Source: Ixodes scapularis (lineage: Eukaryota; Arthropoda; Arachnida; Ixodida; Ixodidae). Taken from it: a DNA stretch of 64,000 bases. A program made the position numbers and the translations under genes. The notes under the pieces are model-generated. The model saw only the letters and a list, made by a program, of their open reading frames with translations, was not told where the DNA came from and did not search any database. The stretch covers positions 61,000-124,999 of the forward strand of contig NW_024609947.1 of NCBI RefSeq assembly GCF_016920785.2, in the 5' to 3' direction. The first letter of the stretch is position 1; each line of letters starts with the position of its first letter. Positions 40,131-52,180 of the stretch are shown here, in pieces.

Positions 40131-42177
40131 CGTCCAACAGGGTGACGTCATCCGCATAAATGGTGAAGCGAATTTGTGGGATGGCTTCAAGGGCGAGAGC
40201 CAGGTCAACCATGGCGATGTTGAATAGTAGCGGCGACAAAACCGCCCCCTGTGGAACACCGATATTGTTTGTTCTCCATTGACCTTTAGTTTGTCCGATA
40301 GAAACCTGGAACGTGCGATCCTGTAGGAATGTTTTGATGAAATTCAGGAATCGGCCCTGTATACTTCTTTTCTTTGCGGCGGCCACGACTGCGCTGTGTG
40401 GTATCGAATCGAATGCCTTCCGTAGGTCAATGGCCACGAGCGTACGCGGTTGGCTTTTAAAAAGCCGGCGCTGGTAGAGATCATGATGTATCATGAGCAG
40501 GCTGTCTTGTGCCGAAAGGTGAGGTCTGAAGCCCGTTTGCATGGGATGGAAAGCACCCGTCGATTCAAGAATCCACGTCAGGCGTGTTGTGACCATGCGT
40601 TCTAAAACTTTGCAAAGGTTGGACGTCAAGGAGATCGGGCGGAGGTTAGCCACCGCGTGTGGTGTCTTGCCGGGCTTTGGGATAGGGATCACTGTAGACC
40701 TCTTCCAGTCGGATGGGAGTTCACCGTTCACCCAAATGGTGTTGAATGTGTCAAGGAGCTCTTTCATGGCATCTTGTGGAAGGTTCCGGAGCGCTGTGAT
40801 GGTTACACGGTCTGGTCCAGGTGCCGACTTTGCTCGTGCCGCGCCAAGAGCGTCCAGGAGTTCTGCGAGCGTGAAAAGGGCGTCCGCCGGCTGTTCGTGC
40901 ACGATGGTTTCCCGGGCGTAGACTTCGGCGGCGGGTGGCTCGGGCTGTTGGGGGAAGAAACAATCTCCTGCCTCTTCCGCAAGCTGCTCTTCCGTGATGT
41001 CAAGGCGGAGCGCCAGATTGCTTCCGGTGTTGCACATTTTTGTTTTCCCGGCAAGCCCTTTGTAGGCTTGCCACAGCTTGCGGTAGCCTGTCCGTTCGTT
41101 AAAGGAGTCGCACAGGCTACGCCAGATAGTGCGGCGGAGCTCGATTGTGTATTTTTTGGCCTTTGCTGTCGTGCGATTTAGGCGGATCTTATTCCTTAGG
41201 GATCTCCTGGCTCTGTAGCGCTGGAGAGCCTCCAGTCTCCTGTCCCACAGCTTGATCAGGTGCAAGTCGGGAGGTGGTGTGTCTTCCTTGACGTTGTATT
41301 CCGCACGGGACTCCCGAAGGGCTCGCTGAATCCGGTCTGCGAATGGGACGTTGGCAAGACGGCTCATTGCGGTGCCGAAGTTGTCCCACTTTGTGAAAGT
41401 GACTCGACGCCTGGGCGAAGAGCTGATGGGGAGCTTTATGCGTATAGGGAGGTGGTCACTGCCCCATGGATCAGTCTGGACTTGCCATTGCGCCTGTAGA
41501 CGTGGAGAGGCCCAAGTGAGGTCGGGAGACGTGTCTTTTTGGCTGGCGACTTGGGCCAGCCGTGTTGGAGTGTCAGGGTCGTTGCATAGATGAAGCCCAG
41601 CTGCGAGGCATGCTCTCTTGATGTGCTTTCCCCTGGCATTTTTGTTCGGGTATCCCCACGCGGTATGTCGGGCGTTGAAGTCTCCAGCTAGGATGGTATG
41701 CTTGTTCTGTTCTACCAAGCCCTTTATCCAATTGACCTTGTTCGAGTCCCCGCACGGTCTTATGTATGTGTTATGTATGTTGATGGATGTGTCTCCAAAC
41801 TTGACCCGCGTGGAGACGACTTCGCGGTCATCAGAACATGACGCCTCGGAATTGAATTTTGCCTGCTTGTGCTTTTTCTTTATAAGTGTAACTACAATAC
41901 CGAAATTTGATGTCTGTCTTTGTATACTGGGGTTAATGTAAGTGTTGTATCCCCTAATTTTAAGATTCCTGACGTTAGCCTCCTGAAGAAGAATAACGTC
42001 AGGTGCCTTGTTGCTAAGTATTGACAGACGCGTTTTGAATTCATGAATTTTCTGTTGTAAGCCACCGCAGTTCCATTGCAGGATCCATGGTTGCGGGTTC
42101 ACTCGAAGCTTGTTGCGCTTGTGGATGTGTTTTGCCCCTCGGGTGTTTGTATGTGTATGAGAATTACTATCCGTCAC
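40111..42177 (-). pseudogene. ORF2 first part: endonuclease and reverse transcriptase
   Basis: 688 codons. Endonuclease motifs: LQWNCGGLQQ, VILLQEANV (E), LAGDFNARHTAWG and WGSDHLPI. RT motifs: SAPGPDRVTI, LRPISLTSNLCKVLERM, VAIDLRKAFDSIPH (D), NIGVPQGAVLSPLLF and IYADDVTLL. It loses phase after DDGRWGG at 40111. The first codon is GTG (42175-42177), with no ATG before the endonuclease, and the ORF overlaps the end of ORF1 by 11 bases in another phase. Start by coupled reinitiation or frameshift is therefore likely. It nicks the target and copies the RNA. Confidence 0.88.
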
Positions 42178-42877
42178 TGCGAGTGCCTATGAGTTTGTGG
42201 ATAGCCGCCGTGAGCTCGGACAGCTGTTTTTCAACTCGCGCAAATCCCGCGTATTGAAGCTGTAGGATTTGCGTCGGCATGTCCATATGTTGGGGTGGAT
42301 GCGTCAATAATGAAGTGGGTTGGAATGCTCCCATTGTCACTGCTGCATACGACACGCCGGCATCTTGGCTCACCGGTACAGCGGCAGGTGGTAGGGGCTT
42401 GGGCTTTTTGCTTCTTTCCTCCGTTCTCGTAGTTTTCTTCGGGGTGCGCCGCGGTGGGATTGCGCGCTTTGGACATTCATTGCTCGTGGCCACGTGGGCC
42501 CCATCACAGTTTGCGCACTTTGGATCTTTCGTGCACTCCTCCATACCATCATGCTGGGAGCCGCACGTTCCACAGCGCTGACCTTTCCGTGGGCACACGT
42601 CCATTTTGTGGCCAATTGCATGGCATTGAAAGCAGACAAGCGGTCTCGGGCGGTACTCACGAACGGCGAGAACCTCGTGCATGTACGCCACCCGTTTAGG
42701 ACAAGTTTTGTCCTGAAATGTCACGAGTATAACGTTTCCCTTCTTCCCCAAGGGGCGCGCTGCTACCACCTTCTGGGTTGTGCACACGATATCCTCCAGA
42801 AGTTGTGCAGGAGATACCTCATTACCTTGACCACGTAGGTACACAACACCGCGGCACTCGTTTCCGGAGAGGGCCTT
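42167..42877 (-). pseudogene. ORF1 second half with CCHC knuckles
   Basis: Continues in the phase of 42878-43948 after the stop at 42878-42880. It contains three Cys-rich knuckles: CFQCHAIGHKMDVC, CGTCGSQHDGMEEC and CANCDGAHVATSNEC. A lysine-rich stretch and a C-terminal helical segment ending GTRSDG follow. It is the nucleic-acid-binding half of the Gag-like protein. It overlaps the start of ORF2 by 11 bases. Confidence 0.85.
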
Positions 42878-43948
42878 TTATGGTTGGAATGTGCTGTCTT
42901 CGTCCCCCTTGCGGATTTCCTTTATTGTCATGAGCTTTGCGGTGATGTTAGGGTCCCTGGTGGTGATGGACAAGGCATTCGCTTTCTCATTCCGGTGGAC
43001 GCTGTAGTCCGCTTGAGCGTGGATGCCGGCATGCTGGATTGCATCGCGGATTTCTTTTCCAGTGAATGCACCAACTTCTTTCTTTCCCACGGAGCGAAGC
43101 ACCCCAGTTTGTACCGGAAGCGGCCCCGGTGTAGATTTGTCGTCTTTTTCCGTTGCTTGTGGGCTTCGTTTTCTTATCTGCGAGGTAGCGCCTGGGAGCG
43201 GCCATTCTTGGTCGTCGTCTGTCTGGGAGACCGACGTCGCAGTTAGCGGTACCGATGGTACGGATTGACCCGGCGTGGGTCCTTGGGACGTGCTGTACGT
43301 CGACGCGCCAGCTTGAGAAGCCCAGCCGTCTTCTTGCGGCTTCGGGTTTGCCGATGGGAAGCAGCCATCATCTTCCATTTGTTGTACTCCTTGATAGGAC
43401 TCTGCCTCGCGGTCCCCAGTAGTTGGTCTCATGGGCGACCGTGACCTATCGTTATTTCGTTTAGACCGTGGGTACTGCCTTGGGTCTCTCTGTTTATGCT
43501 GGGGCGGGTCATTCAGGACTTCTTGTGGTAGCGGCACAAATCGAGCAACAAATTGTTGCAGAGCTTCCAGGATTGCCGGTTGGCGTTCAATCACTCCTGC
43601 CAGAACTTCAAAAAGTTGGCTCACCTCCGGCGGTGGTAATCTTTGGTGGGTCTGAAGGCCGGCGGACTGGGTCTCCTGCAGCTGACCTGTGCCATCTTTC
43701 CTGCCAACTTCTATTTGGCCCAATTTGCAAACGGTTTCTTGGGTCGGCGTGTTCTGGATGCCTTCCGTTATTGGGCCCGATGTGGCCGTGGTTGTCTCTG
43801 TATTGGCAGCTCGAGTGTTTGTGTCTCCCATTTCAGGTGATAGGCTTAGCGCGCTGTTCATGACACCATGTTCGAACATCACTGAAGTCGTCCCTCCCGG
43901 GTCAAACATTGGCGGTCGGAGGGTGACGGGAGGCCCTCGTTGGTCCAT
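42878..43948 (-). pseudogene. ORF1 first half (Gag-like), ending at a premature stop
   Basis: From the ATG 43946-43948 (MDQRGPPVTLRPPM) 356 codons run to a TAA at 42878-42880. It has a long Q/P/T-rich disordered region, then a more ordered end (KEIRDAIQHAGI, KANALSIT, MTIKEIRK) leading into the knuckle half. The TAA is followed in the same phase by the rest of ORF1, so a single substitution separates the two. An upstream TTG extension to 44035 is possible. Confidence 0.75.
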
Positions 43949-44090
43949 GATGCCCTTTCGGGCGCGAAGGTCCCTTAATTTGGGCGCTGCGAATAGCTCT
44001 CGGCGGAGGTAAGAAAAACAAGTCTTACAGATCAAGCGCTTCGTCGTCCTCCCACTACACCCGTGCTCTGCGTTTCCGTCTTTTATACTG

Positions 44091-45306
44091 GTCGTTTTGA
44101 ACGTACGGAACTTTTCGGTGACTCCCTAAGCAATAAAATATATTCCCAGCATGTTGATTTTTTCCCAGCAATGCCATACCCCTGAGAGTATTTTAAATGG
44201 CTCAGGGGATGAATCTCTTATTAAAAAGTAAACGCTCGATCATGCCGTAATTATTTGAAACCCAATAAATCAAGCTGCTCCAATGCGGTCCGAAGCCATG
44301 AGTTTGTTTCCCCACACGGCACGTCGTAGCCTGTATTTCTATTGGTTTTTCTATTTGTGCTGTTCGCGCAAAGCTGCATTTGCCGTCTTAAATTAATCTC
44401 TGTAGAGCGGATATTCACTACTCAGCTGGAAGTGATGCTTCACGGGCTGAGAAATCGCTTTTCCATCAACTTGAATGCAGTCAAAGCTGCGACTAGCGGC
44501 AGGTATGGAGCTACGCCGTGGCTAGAGCACTATATAGATTAGCGCAATCCTTTGAACCCCGTGTTTTGCCGACAACATGGCCGACAGAGTGACTCGGCGC
44601 GAGTCACGTGGTATTCAGGGTTCCAGGAGGCGGCCCGCCCTATGGGAGAATACATGGAGATCGACACAACATGGCTGATTAAAAAATAAACGGCGAGTTC
44701 ACACTTTTCAAAACTAGTCTGTCGTGAAGTTAGTAAAGCACTAAACATTTTATCAAAGTTTTAATAATATCGGATGCGTGTGCAAATTTTGAGAAGGCAA
44801 TTTCCAAGGCAATGGTGTTTGAAGCAGACGATTTTTGCTCGCAGCGGAGATGGGCTTTTCGGGTTGGCCGGAGCGGGTCACGTGAATGGTGTGACGCCGC
44901 CGTGTCGTCTGCTGCATGATGCCGCTCAGGCAATTTTTTTAAAAATGTCACGTCCTTGCGGGGCACAAAACTTAACGCAAATTATTCTAAAATGTTTCAT
45001 TATTATGTCAAAAACAATTGCCATTCCGTACAACCCCACAATACTGAAGAAACAACGATTTTCTCACGTTCTCCCTGCATTTCTGACCGCAGTTGGAACC
45101 TCCGGGCGTTCGCCGCTAGTCGCCGAGAGGCAGCGTTCTGGATTGCGCTACGTGCTCTAGCCGTGGCGAGCTTGAAAACTTCTAGCGCTCATCCCAGCGC
45201 GCCACTTGGAGGGCAGTTTCTCCAGGAACCGTAGTATATTTAAACAGCAAAATAAAGGGTAGCTTTTTTTTCCGATTTTACCTACTATTGTTTTTTAATG
45301 CTAAAA
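44091..45306. other. Non-coding stretch, nothing recognised
   Basis: Frames up to 128 codons (44774-45160) have no domain and overlap others on both strands. No tandem or inverted structure was detected. Confidence 0.4.
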
Positions 45307-46011
45307 TTAAAGGGATACGGAATCGAAACTTGAAATATAGAGAAAACATCAAGAAATGAGTTCAATATGATCAGCTAAGCCTGTAATGAATAATCGCACG
45401 GTCGTATTTTGAGCAGATGGCTATATTTTATGCTCTAAATGCCGCGATTTTGGCGAGCGCTTCAAAATCAGCCATGGAGGAGCGCGATGCATCTCGGGAG
45501 ATCCGGCAGACGTCTTGACGTCATCATGCCTCGGACGACCAAGCGTACCGTAGTGACGAGTTTTGCCCCTTGGAGGCGTCAACGCGTTACAATCTCGCTT
45601 TGTCGAAGTACCCAAGGGCTGTAGAGATCGCGGGGCCAGCACGCGCACCAAACCTGAGAACAACCGAAGCACGCGTTTGCACGTCGCGCGAGAGCTGAAA
45701 CCAAGGTGGCTCACTTCGTTTTGGCTCTTTCCACCAAGACGCCTCGGTATTGCGTTCAGGCCTAGGCAATCTATACCAGTGAGCGGACATACCGCTGCGG
45801 CGCTGGTTTCAGAGGCATGTTGTCGTCACGACATTCCATTGAAGCTTCATAACCAACTACCAGGTGGTTTTTGATTATCGTTTAATTCACTTTAAAATAT
45901 GTTTTCTTGCGTTTTCTAGCGCAATATTTATGTTTCTGTGGTTGTGCTGCTACCTGCGTCGTGTTGAAACAAAGAAATGAGCTCCAGAATTTGGTTTCCG
46001 TACCCCTTTAA
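45307..46011. mobile_element. TTAA-flanked MITE, Kolobok/T2-like, family A copy 2
   Basis: Ends TTAAAGGGATACGGAA and, inverted, TTAAAGGGGTACGGAAA, with TTAA duplications. The interior is homologous to the element at 20878-21523 in the same orientation. No coding capacity. Confidence 0.75.
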
Positions 46012-46651
46012 ACACAGTAAATATACGTAGTTTCCGTCACGATTTCGTACTGTTGTCCTTTCCCGAGAGCGCAATCGCTGTTGGGGACGAGACAACCGAC
46101 TGTTACATTGGCCACTGTACGATAGGAGCTTACCGTTCAGACCAGCGTTCCAACATGACTATCCGCACGTTGATCGATTGCACGTAATCCCTCATGTGGT
46201 ATTAAACGTTTTAATGTAAAGCGGAATGTCAACCTGCGACACCCCGCCCCCTCCGATCACGGCCCGACCAGCGGCATCAATGCCCGACAGTTTACGATCT
46301 CATCTTCTTGTTACACCACTGATACGCGAACACACGGTCACATCGGCGATAATTCCAGTCTTCTGTTTACAACCCACGACACTGCCATCACGATGTTGCA
46401 GCTACGTTGTTGACACGCACAAATACAGAACCACGTTGAACGCCGGTTGCACTCGGCATCGGAAAACAGAACCGAACTCAGCACGGAAGGCACCCAGGCA
46501 GCCGGCAGCAAAACCTGCCTGTCTTGGACGCAGTTCCTGCGGTTTCCGTAACGTCGAAAACGTCGACACAGTTCCGCTTGGTTTCGCTACCGTAGTTCCG
46601 TGCCGGTGTAGGACGCCGATCTCACTACCCCTCTGCTTCGACTACGGTAGT
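46012..46651. other. Spacer, nothing recognised
   Basis: A 149-codon plus frame (46226-46675) has no recognisable domain and runs into the next element; treated as chance. Confidence 0.4.
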
Positions 46652-46659
46652 GGTTATGG

Positions 46660-47850
46660 CATAGAGTTATTATAATGTACGCTAGAGGTTCAACTGGCGC
46701 TAGTGTGCTGCTGCAAATTGAAGCAGACAGCAACCAGTCCAAAATTGACTTCCGGTAATACATTTCTATGGAGAAAAGTGAGTGCATTTGCTCTCTGCGC
46801 TCGAGTATAAGAGCAAATATCACGACTAATTCGTACGCACTGGGCACATTAGAACATTTCTCAGTCACGCAGACGGAATAATTGGTCAGTTACGGCGTTT
46901 TTATTTTAAATTCGTGGCATAAAAAACGGTGCTAAAACTGCTTCGTACATGTATTTATGTCCACTGTCGGACACTGTTAGCGCGAACACGGCATCGGCGA
47001 TTTCTAGCTTGGGGGATATACGTGCCAAACGAACGAAAGACATCTGACTATGAGAGACGGTAAGAACTACGCGGTAACACTGAATAAGTGACTCCTTTTG
47101 CATGCAGACGATCAAAATAAATTGAAAGCCACGTAATATAGTCTGATTTCCAATAAATAAGTACTGCTAGTTTTACTCTTTCTGCTCATGAATATGTGCG
47201 AAGATGCTTGTTCTGGGTTCCAATCATCACCCGCACGCTCCAAATCTTTGCAGAAGAAGGGAGAAGCCAGAAAACAGGTGCCCGATAAAAACTGCTTGAC
47301 ATAGAAAATAATAAAAATACACACCTTTTGTAGCCCACGTACTTTATTTTTTACATTCGAATGTTTTTTTTAACCGATCGTAAAGATGCGCACGACGGAG
47401 TCATTTTCATATAATGACACGACGGGCATATTAGCGATATATGACCGGCACCAGAATGCTAGCTAACCCTGAACACATTCTAGATTCCTTTCGATCGTTA
47501 TTTCGCTTGGAATCGCTGCTCGTTTTTACATACCTGTCATGGTACAGAGGTTTGGGCCTGAAATACACCGAATTTTGACATCGTTCAGTGGTAAAGAAAA
47601 ATGCCGTAACTAAAGCATTTACACTTTCATAATGTTAATAAAGGTACACACTATACAGTACAACCGAAATAACACAAGTTATTTATGTTATTTTCCGGCG
47701 AAGAGACAAAATGTGCGCGTGTTTCCCCATAGGAATGCACAGGAGCACTGCAAAAGTAGACTGGTTGCTGTCTGCTTCAATTTGCCTCCCGGAAGTCGCA
47801 TAGACACTAGCGCCAGTTGAACCTCTAGCGTACATTGTAATAACTCTATG
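46660..47850. mobile_element. 1.19-kb TIR element with 8-bp target duplication
   Basis: Ends CATAGAGTTATTATAATG and inverted CATAGAGTTATTACAATG, continuing GTACGCTAGAGGTTCAACTG and CTGGTTGCTGTCTGC for roughly 85 bases of inverted repeat. GGTTATGG flanks it at 46652-46659 and 47851-47858. An 8-bp TSD fits hAT or P; the CATA...TATG ends and a faint THAP-like string (DDWNPEQASSHIF, minus strand near 47210-47250) lean to P, but weakly. It is non-autonomous. Confidence 0.75.
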
Positions 47851-47859
47851 GGTTATGGG

Positions 47860-48332
47860 TAGGGGTGTCGCGAACTTTTGTCGAACCCGATTTTTAGGTC
47901 GAACTTTCGGGGTTCGACTAGGTCGAACCGGTTCGACGAACCTTCGAACTTTTCACCAATTTCGACCGGTTCGACTTTGTGGACAGTGTGGCCAGACCTT
48001 GATACAAGCATGTCTAGGTTTAGAAAATTTATTTTTATAAAAAGGTTTTTTTTTTTATTTTATAAACAATTGCAATTAAAATAAACTAATTCTAATCACT
48101 AAAGAAGTTAATAACTTAATTGTTTTGTACTGTATTAACTGAAATAACCAATCAGCGCTGTCCTTTATTAATCCCTGAGCCATCACCATCCAATCCGAAG
48201 CCAACTGGCCAGCCTGTCGCGCATGCGCGCACGAGTCGAACCTCAATACAGGGTTCGTCGAATTTCCGACTAAAAGTTCGAAAAAGTCGAACCTGGTCGA
48301 ACTCGAACCTCGGCCGGTTCGCGACACCCCTA
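47860..48332. mobile_element. hAT MITE with TAGGGGTGTCGCGAAC ends
   Basis: 473 bases; perfect 16-base inverted repeats TAGGGGTGTCGCGAAC and GTTCGCGACACCCCTA, with GTTATGGG duplications at 47852-47859 and 48333-48340. Many TTCGAAC/GTCGAAC subterminal motifs. TAGGGGTG-type ends and an 8-bp TSD are typical of hAT. Non-autonomous. Confidence 0.85.
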
Positions 48333-48343
48333 GTTATGGGGGT

Positions 48344-48465
48344 TATGGCGTACGCCAAAATCAATACCGTAATCATTTCGGCGTACGCCATAGTCAATAC
48401 CGTAGTCTTTTTCGCATACCCCAAACACACTACCCTTACGCCAAATTCAATACCTTGAATAACGT
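48344..48465. repeat. Tandem repeat of about 35 bases, three to four units
   Basis: Imperfect units of the type GGCGTACGCCAAAATCAATACC then GTAATCATTTC, ending TACGCCAAATTCAATACC. The GTACGC words also occur near the neighbouring element ends. Confidence 0.65.
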
Positions 48466-49330
48466 CGGTTCAGCAGGGGTTGAGCTCTGCATTCCGCTAA
48501 AACTGGCGGAAGTAACTTTCTGCGGCAAAGTACTCTGATTGTTTGTTGTTTGTATGAGCAGCGGAACGCGCGCGGCAGGCGTTGTTAATTTTGATTAGCG
48601 TTGATACGGCTGACGGCGCACAAAGCTGAAGGGCACAAGCAAGGAAGCTTGGAGTGATTCTGTGTCGATGTGATTTGACGTCGCTTCTCTTTGTTTCTTC
48701 AATCATGGTGCAAATGCAGGTGCCCGACTCCCGAACGATTCGAAGGCAAGAGTGGTAGCCCGCCTATCCGCTGGTCTTTCAATCGCATCCACTGTCGTCA
48801 TTTTGGGCACAGCGGAAGAAAATAAGACGTTCACTATTTTAAATGGCGTGCGATCGGCCTGTCTAGGTTCTGGCGATACCGTTTCAGGCTGTAGATGAGA
48901 AAATTTAGCCACTACAGTACGACTGCTAGCCTGGGGTCTGTGCCTCACAACAGATCGAAACGGGTAGGGGTGGGGATCCCTGGCAGCGGGACCTTTCGCC
49001 GTACGAGCTGCGGTGCGCTAACACACCCGACCTCCGATACCCCCTTGGGTCACAGCGCTTGCTGAAAGAAGTTTGGATCGTTTTACGCAGATTTTGCAGT
49101 GCGTAGGTGAGACGCACAACAGCTACGTACTACGTCCTAGATGCCCAAACTGAGGCTCGCTACTTGTGCGCGGCTCTCGTGATCTGGGGAACAGTATGCT
49201 CGCCATGAAAATGTTGCAGTGAGAAGTACGGAAAAGTAATATTATAAAAGTAGAGTATTTAAAACTGGTTTGCATTGTCACTGAACATATGAAAATAAAA
49301 CTGATTAGGAATGCCTATCAGATCGAGTGG
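48466..49330. other. Non-coding stretch, nothing recognised
   Basis: Frames under 82 codons, no motifs or repeats. Confidence 0.4.
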
Positions 49331-49440
49331 GAATGTGATATGATGAGCTCAAGTTATCTGTGAAGTTGCGTCGGCACAGGAATTCAAACTTGTTGGCCCC
49401 ACCCCCGCTCCTCAATTCTTCCAATGTTACTGGCAGTTTT

Positions 49441-49655
49441 TTTATTATTATTATTATTATTATTGTAACTTCAAAAGTCCCAGCAGGGGCATTACATAAG
49501 GAGCGGGGGGGGGGGGGGGGGAGGGGAGTACATGAAAAATACAAAAGATCAACATATGAACAGACAGGTGGCTGACACCTACAGGGCTGGTGAGTAATAT
49601 AAACAGTGAGAAGAAGTGTGTGTGAAATAAAACTGGTACATAAATACACTAGCTA
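49441..49655 (-). mobile_element. CR1-type LINE 3' end fragment
   Basis: On the minus strand: a C-run, GTAATGCCCCTGCTGGGAC, TTTTGAAGTTACAAT, then an (AAT)n tail. The layout matches the 3' end of the CR1-like LINE at 9.6 kb (C-run, GTAATGCCCTTCGGGGCC, CTTGAGGG, microsatellite). Confidence 0.6.
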
Positions 49656-49659
49656 AAAG

Positions 49660-50240
49660 AGTAATCGAAGCATTGCGGAACAAGACGGGGTCACCTATTG
49701 CCGGGCAGAACCAGGGTAATCACCGACTCACACCAAGCATACCGGAGCTTCCAGTCGGGCTCGGTGTCCTGAAAAGCGCTGCAGGTGCTCAAAAACAAAA
49801 GACCCCCAAGGAGCCCATAGAATTTAAATGGGTACCTGCCCACTTCGTGGTAGAGGGCAACAAACTTGCTCACCAGCAGGCCTGCGCGCTGACTTACCGG
49901 GCCACAGCCATCGAAGAGGTGCAGGACCAACCCATGGTGACCTAAAAGGAAATGCTAGTCACACTCTACTGCAAGGAAAGGTGAAGACTGCCAGCCCCGC
50001 ATCCTAAGTTAACGCTGGAGGAACAGGTAGCGTATAGGCAAATTCAGTCAGGGTCCTTCCCTCACCTCCTTTTACTCAGTTGCATATGTTCCCCACTCAA
50101 TACAGTGGGAACTGCCCAGTGTGCCAAGAGATAGGAACCCTCCGTCACTACATAGGTGAATGTAGATTCAATCAAGACCACCCACTACCCCCACCATTCC
50201 CCCTGTAGAGCGATGGGAGAACTTGCGTGTGACCTTTCAG
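49660..50240 (+). pseudogene. Degenerate LINE ORF2 C-terminal (RNase H end) fragment
   Basis: The frame at 49673-49945 contains IEFKWVPAHFVVEGNKLAHQ, which fits the last RNase H motif (WVPAH-x-G-x-x-GN-x-x-AH). The sequence after its stop continues with SFPHLLLL, then C-x2-C and a distant H/C in shifted frames, as in the tail of R1/I-type ORF2. Several stops and shifts are present. It is unrelated to the CR1 fragments on either side. Confidence 0.55.
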
Positions 50241-50379
50241 TTGGCCAGAGCGACGCAGGGAGCACAAGGTCACATGACACTCTCTCAACGCTGGATTGGC
50301 TGGGATAGCTCCTAGCATCCGCTGTGCTCGGACTGAAGGTGAAACGGAGTATAGGCAATACTGCTGTAATGACTAAGAA

Positions 50380-51545
50380 AATATGAATGTGAGGAATTCA
50401 CTACATATTACTTTGGTGTTGCTAAGAATTTTGGGGCTAATATTGTCTGGACCACAAGATGATGAGAGTTTTAAACCTATAAGTCAAAGTATTCTGGAAG
50501 CAGAAATGTTAGTGTCAATGGGGGCCATGGGCTCAAAACCAGAGCAAGGCAAACTATATAGGTATATGATCAACGCTTTCGTTTGATAGTATGAAAGAGA
50601 AATATTTGTTTAAAGCTGTAGCGCAATGTGGCTCACACACGGCATCTACATTTTCATTCTTTAGTCGGATAGAGTCAGTATTATCTCTGGGTGAAAATAC
50701 CTTCCAGAACTTCTGGGGGTTACTTTGCAGAATTCTTTGGCAGGCCTAAAAAAAATAACTTTTTTTTCGTCAACCTTACGCTCTGTACAAGATTTGAGAC
50801 ATGAAAAATATTTGTCCCAGACTTTGTTATTATTTACTTTTTTAGCTCTTTTATACATGCGCTTCTTTTTGTTATTTATAATGATTGTAGAGTTTTATAT
50901 TGTACCAGGGGTTATGCCCGTCGCTCTGTACAATAACATTCGGAACAAATTGCTCAGTTAAAATATTAAGTTTGTTTTTAAATAGTAACCAGTTTTCTTC
51001 CACCGATCTTGAACGAGGGTTTTCGACATACGACTGATAGAACGATGACACGCTCCGATTTATGGTGTCGTAGTAATCACCTTTGTTATAGCTCACGAAT
51101 TGTTTGAACAGTTGGGCTCAGCGTCGGCACAGGGATAGATAACTCGATGATCAAGATGCCGTGGTCATTTAAGCCAGCAACACAGTTGACAGTTTTTATT
51201 ATTTCTGGTGTGCTTGTAAGGGTATGGTCAAGAATATTGTCGCCACGGGTGGGTTGTTCAACAACTGGGGTGAGGTCAAAATTGAAACATGAAAAAGTCT
51301 CACGCAGCATTCGAGCTGCTCGTGGTAAGATGAACCTAGTCAATGTTTGGAAAATTTAAGTCGTCAGAGATAGCAAAGTCTCCTTTTGGGTAAAGACTCC
51401 AAATGTCGAGCAGTATGGTGTGCAAAGTGTCGCAGTGCTCAGAACCATTGTTCGGTGCCCGACAATACGATGGGCAGGAGATAAAACTATAAGGGGTACT
51501 TCATTTTGAACTTGTCCCCACGGTTCGGTGTTTACTACCACAGCA
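50380..51545 (-). pseudogene. CR1-type LINE ORF2 endonuclease-linker remnant
   Basis: Minus-strand pieces in three frames together resemble the second half of a CR1 endonuclease: FDLTPVVEQPTRGDNILDHT and VAGLNDHGILIIEL (51086-51343), then the linker with RSVEENWLLFKNKLN and NPWYNIKL (50872-51096), and a lysine-rich piece (50661-50858). The order matches the CR1-like ORF2 at 11.2-12.6 kb. The RT is missing and multiple frameshifts are present. Confidence 0.65.
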
Positions 51546-51570
51546 TAACAAAGAAATTGAACCTAGTCAT

Positions 51571-52027
51571 CAGTCGTGGGCACGTTAACAGCAAAAAGTA
51601 ACAGTGTTACAGTTACAGTTACCTAGGGGGGAAAAGTAACACTGTTACAGTGACAGTCACCGGCTTCAAAAAGTAAAATGTTACAGTTACTGCAAAAAGA
51701 GTAACGCCGTTACTTTCTCGTCACAGTACAAAAATTGGACTTAAGAAATCAGAAACCAAAACAATATTATTTTATTTGTTACACTATACAGTAAGAAGAA
51801 AGGTAAACTGAGAAATTAGAAAAATTTAAACCCAAAGGGTGTTTCTTTTTTTTTGCGTGATTCGCCATTTCAGCATTTGTGCTGAAATGTGCATAATTTA
51901 TTTGCAATAATTGATAAGCCAATGCTTTTGATGAGCGACATCGAAGATGACGCTCCAAAGGCTGCTTTTTATACGACCAAAGCGCTGGTAAGAGCGAAGC
52001 ACTCGTATCCAGACCGTGCATGACAAG
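51571..52027 (+). mobile_element. hAT-type left end, GTTAC-rich (first)
   Basis: CAGTCGTGGGCACGTTAAC followed by alternating GTTACAG/GTAACAC motifs to about 51720. This is a typical hAT terminus of the CAGT-GTGGGC-GTTAC kind. No matching right end was found; it is cut by a similar end at 52028. Confidence 0.6.
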
Positions 52028-52180
52028 CAGTCTTGGGCAGTAACTAGCTACTAGTAATGCGTTACTGGTAACTAGAGTTACTTTTTGGTAACGAGTTACT
52101 CTTTACTGCTGGTAACTTGTAACTGCAAGACTGTTTCTTTTGTATTGGGTAACTGTAACTGTAACTCCACACATTAAACA
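52028..52180 (+). mobile_element. hAT-type left end, GTTAC-rich (second)
   Basis: CAGTCTTGGGCAGTAAC followed by GCGTTACTGG, GGTAACGAGTTAC and GTAACTGTAACTG. Same kind and orientation as 51571 but a different family. The right end is not found. Confidence 0.6.

Larger units (their letters stand above)
38335..44090 (-). mobile_element. Nearly intact I/R1-type LINE
   Basis: Minus-strand element with ORF1 (43948-42167, zinc knuckles) overlapping ORF2 (42177-38454: endonuclease, RT, RNase H), a 3'UTR with ATTAAATAAACG (AATAAA at about 38365) and a 5' region with TATAAAAGACGG at 44079-44090. Only two lesions were found: an in-frame TAA in ORF1 (42878-42880) and one frameshift in a G-run near 40115-40130 in ORF2. 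It differs in sequence from the I-like LINE at 3.9-14.7 kb. A sister copy without the two lesions would be autonomous. Confidence 0.85.

Noticed and set aside
40541..41181. Plus frames of 126 and 174 codons
   Set aside because: Antisense to the RT/endonuclease of the 38-44 kb LINE.
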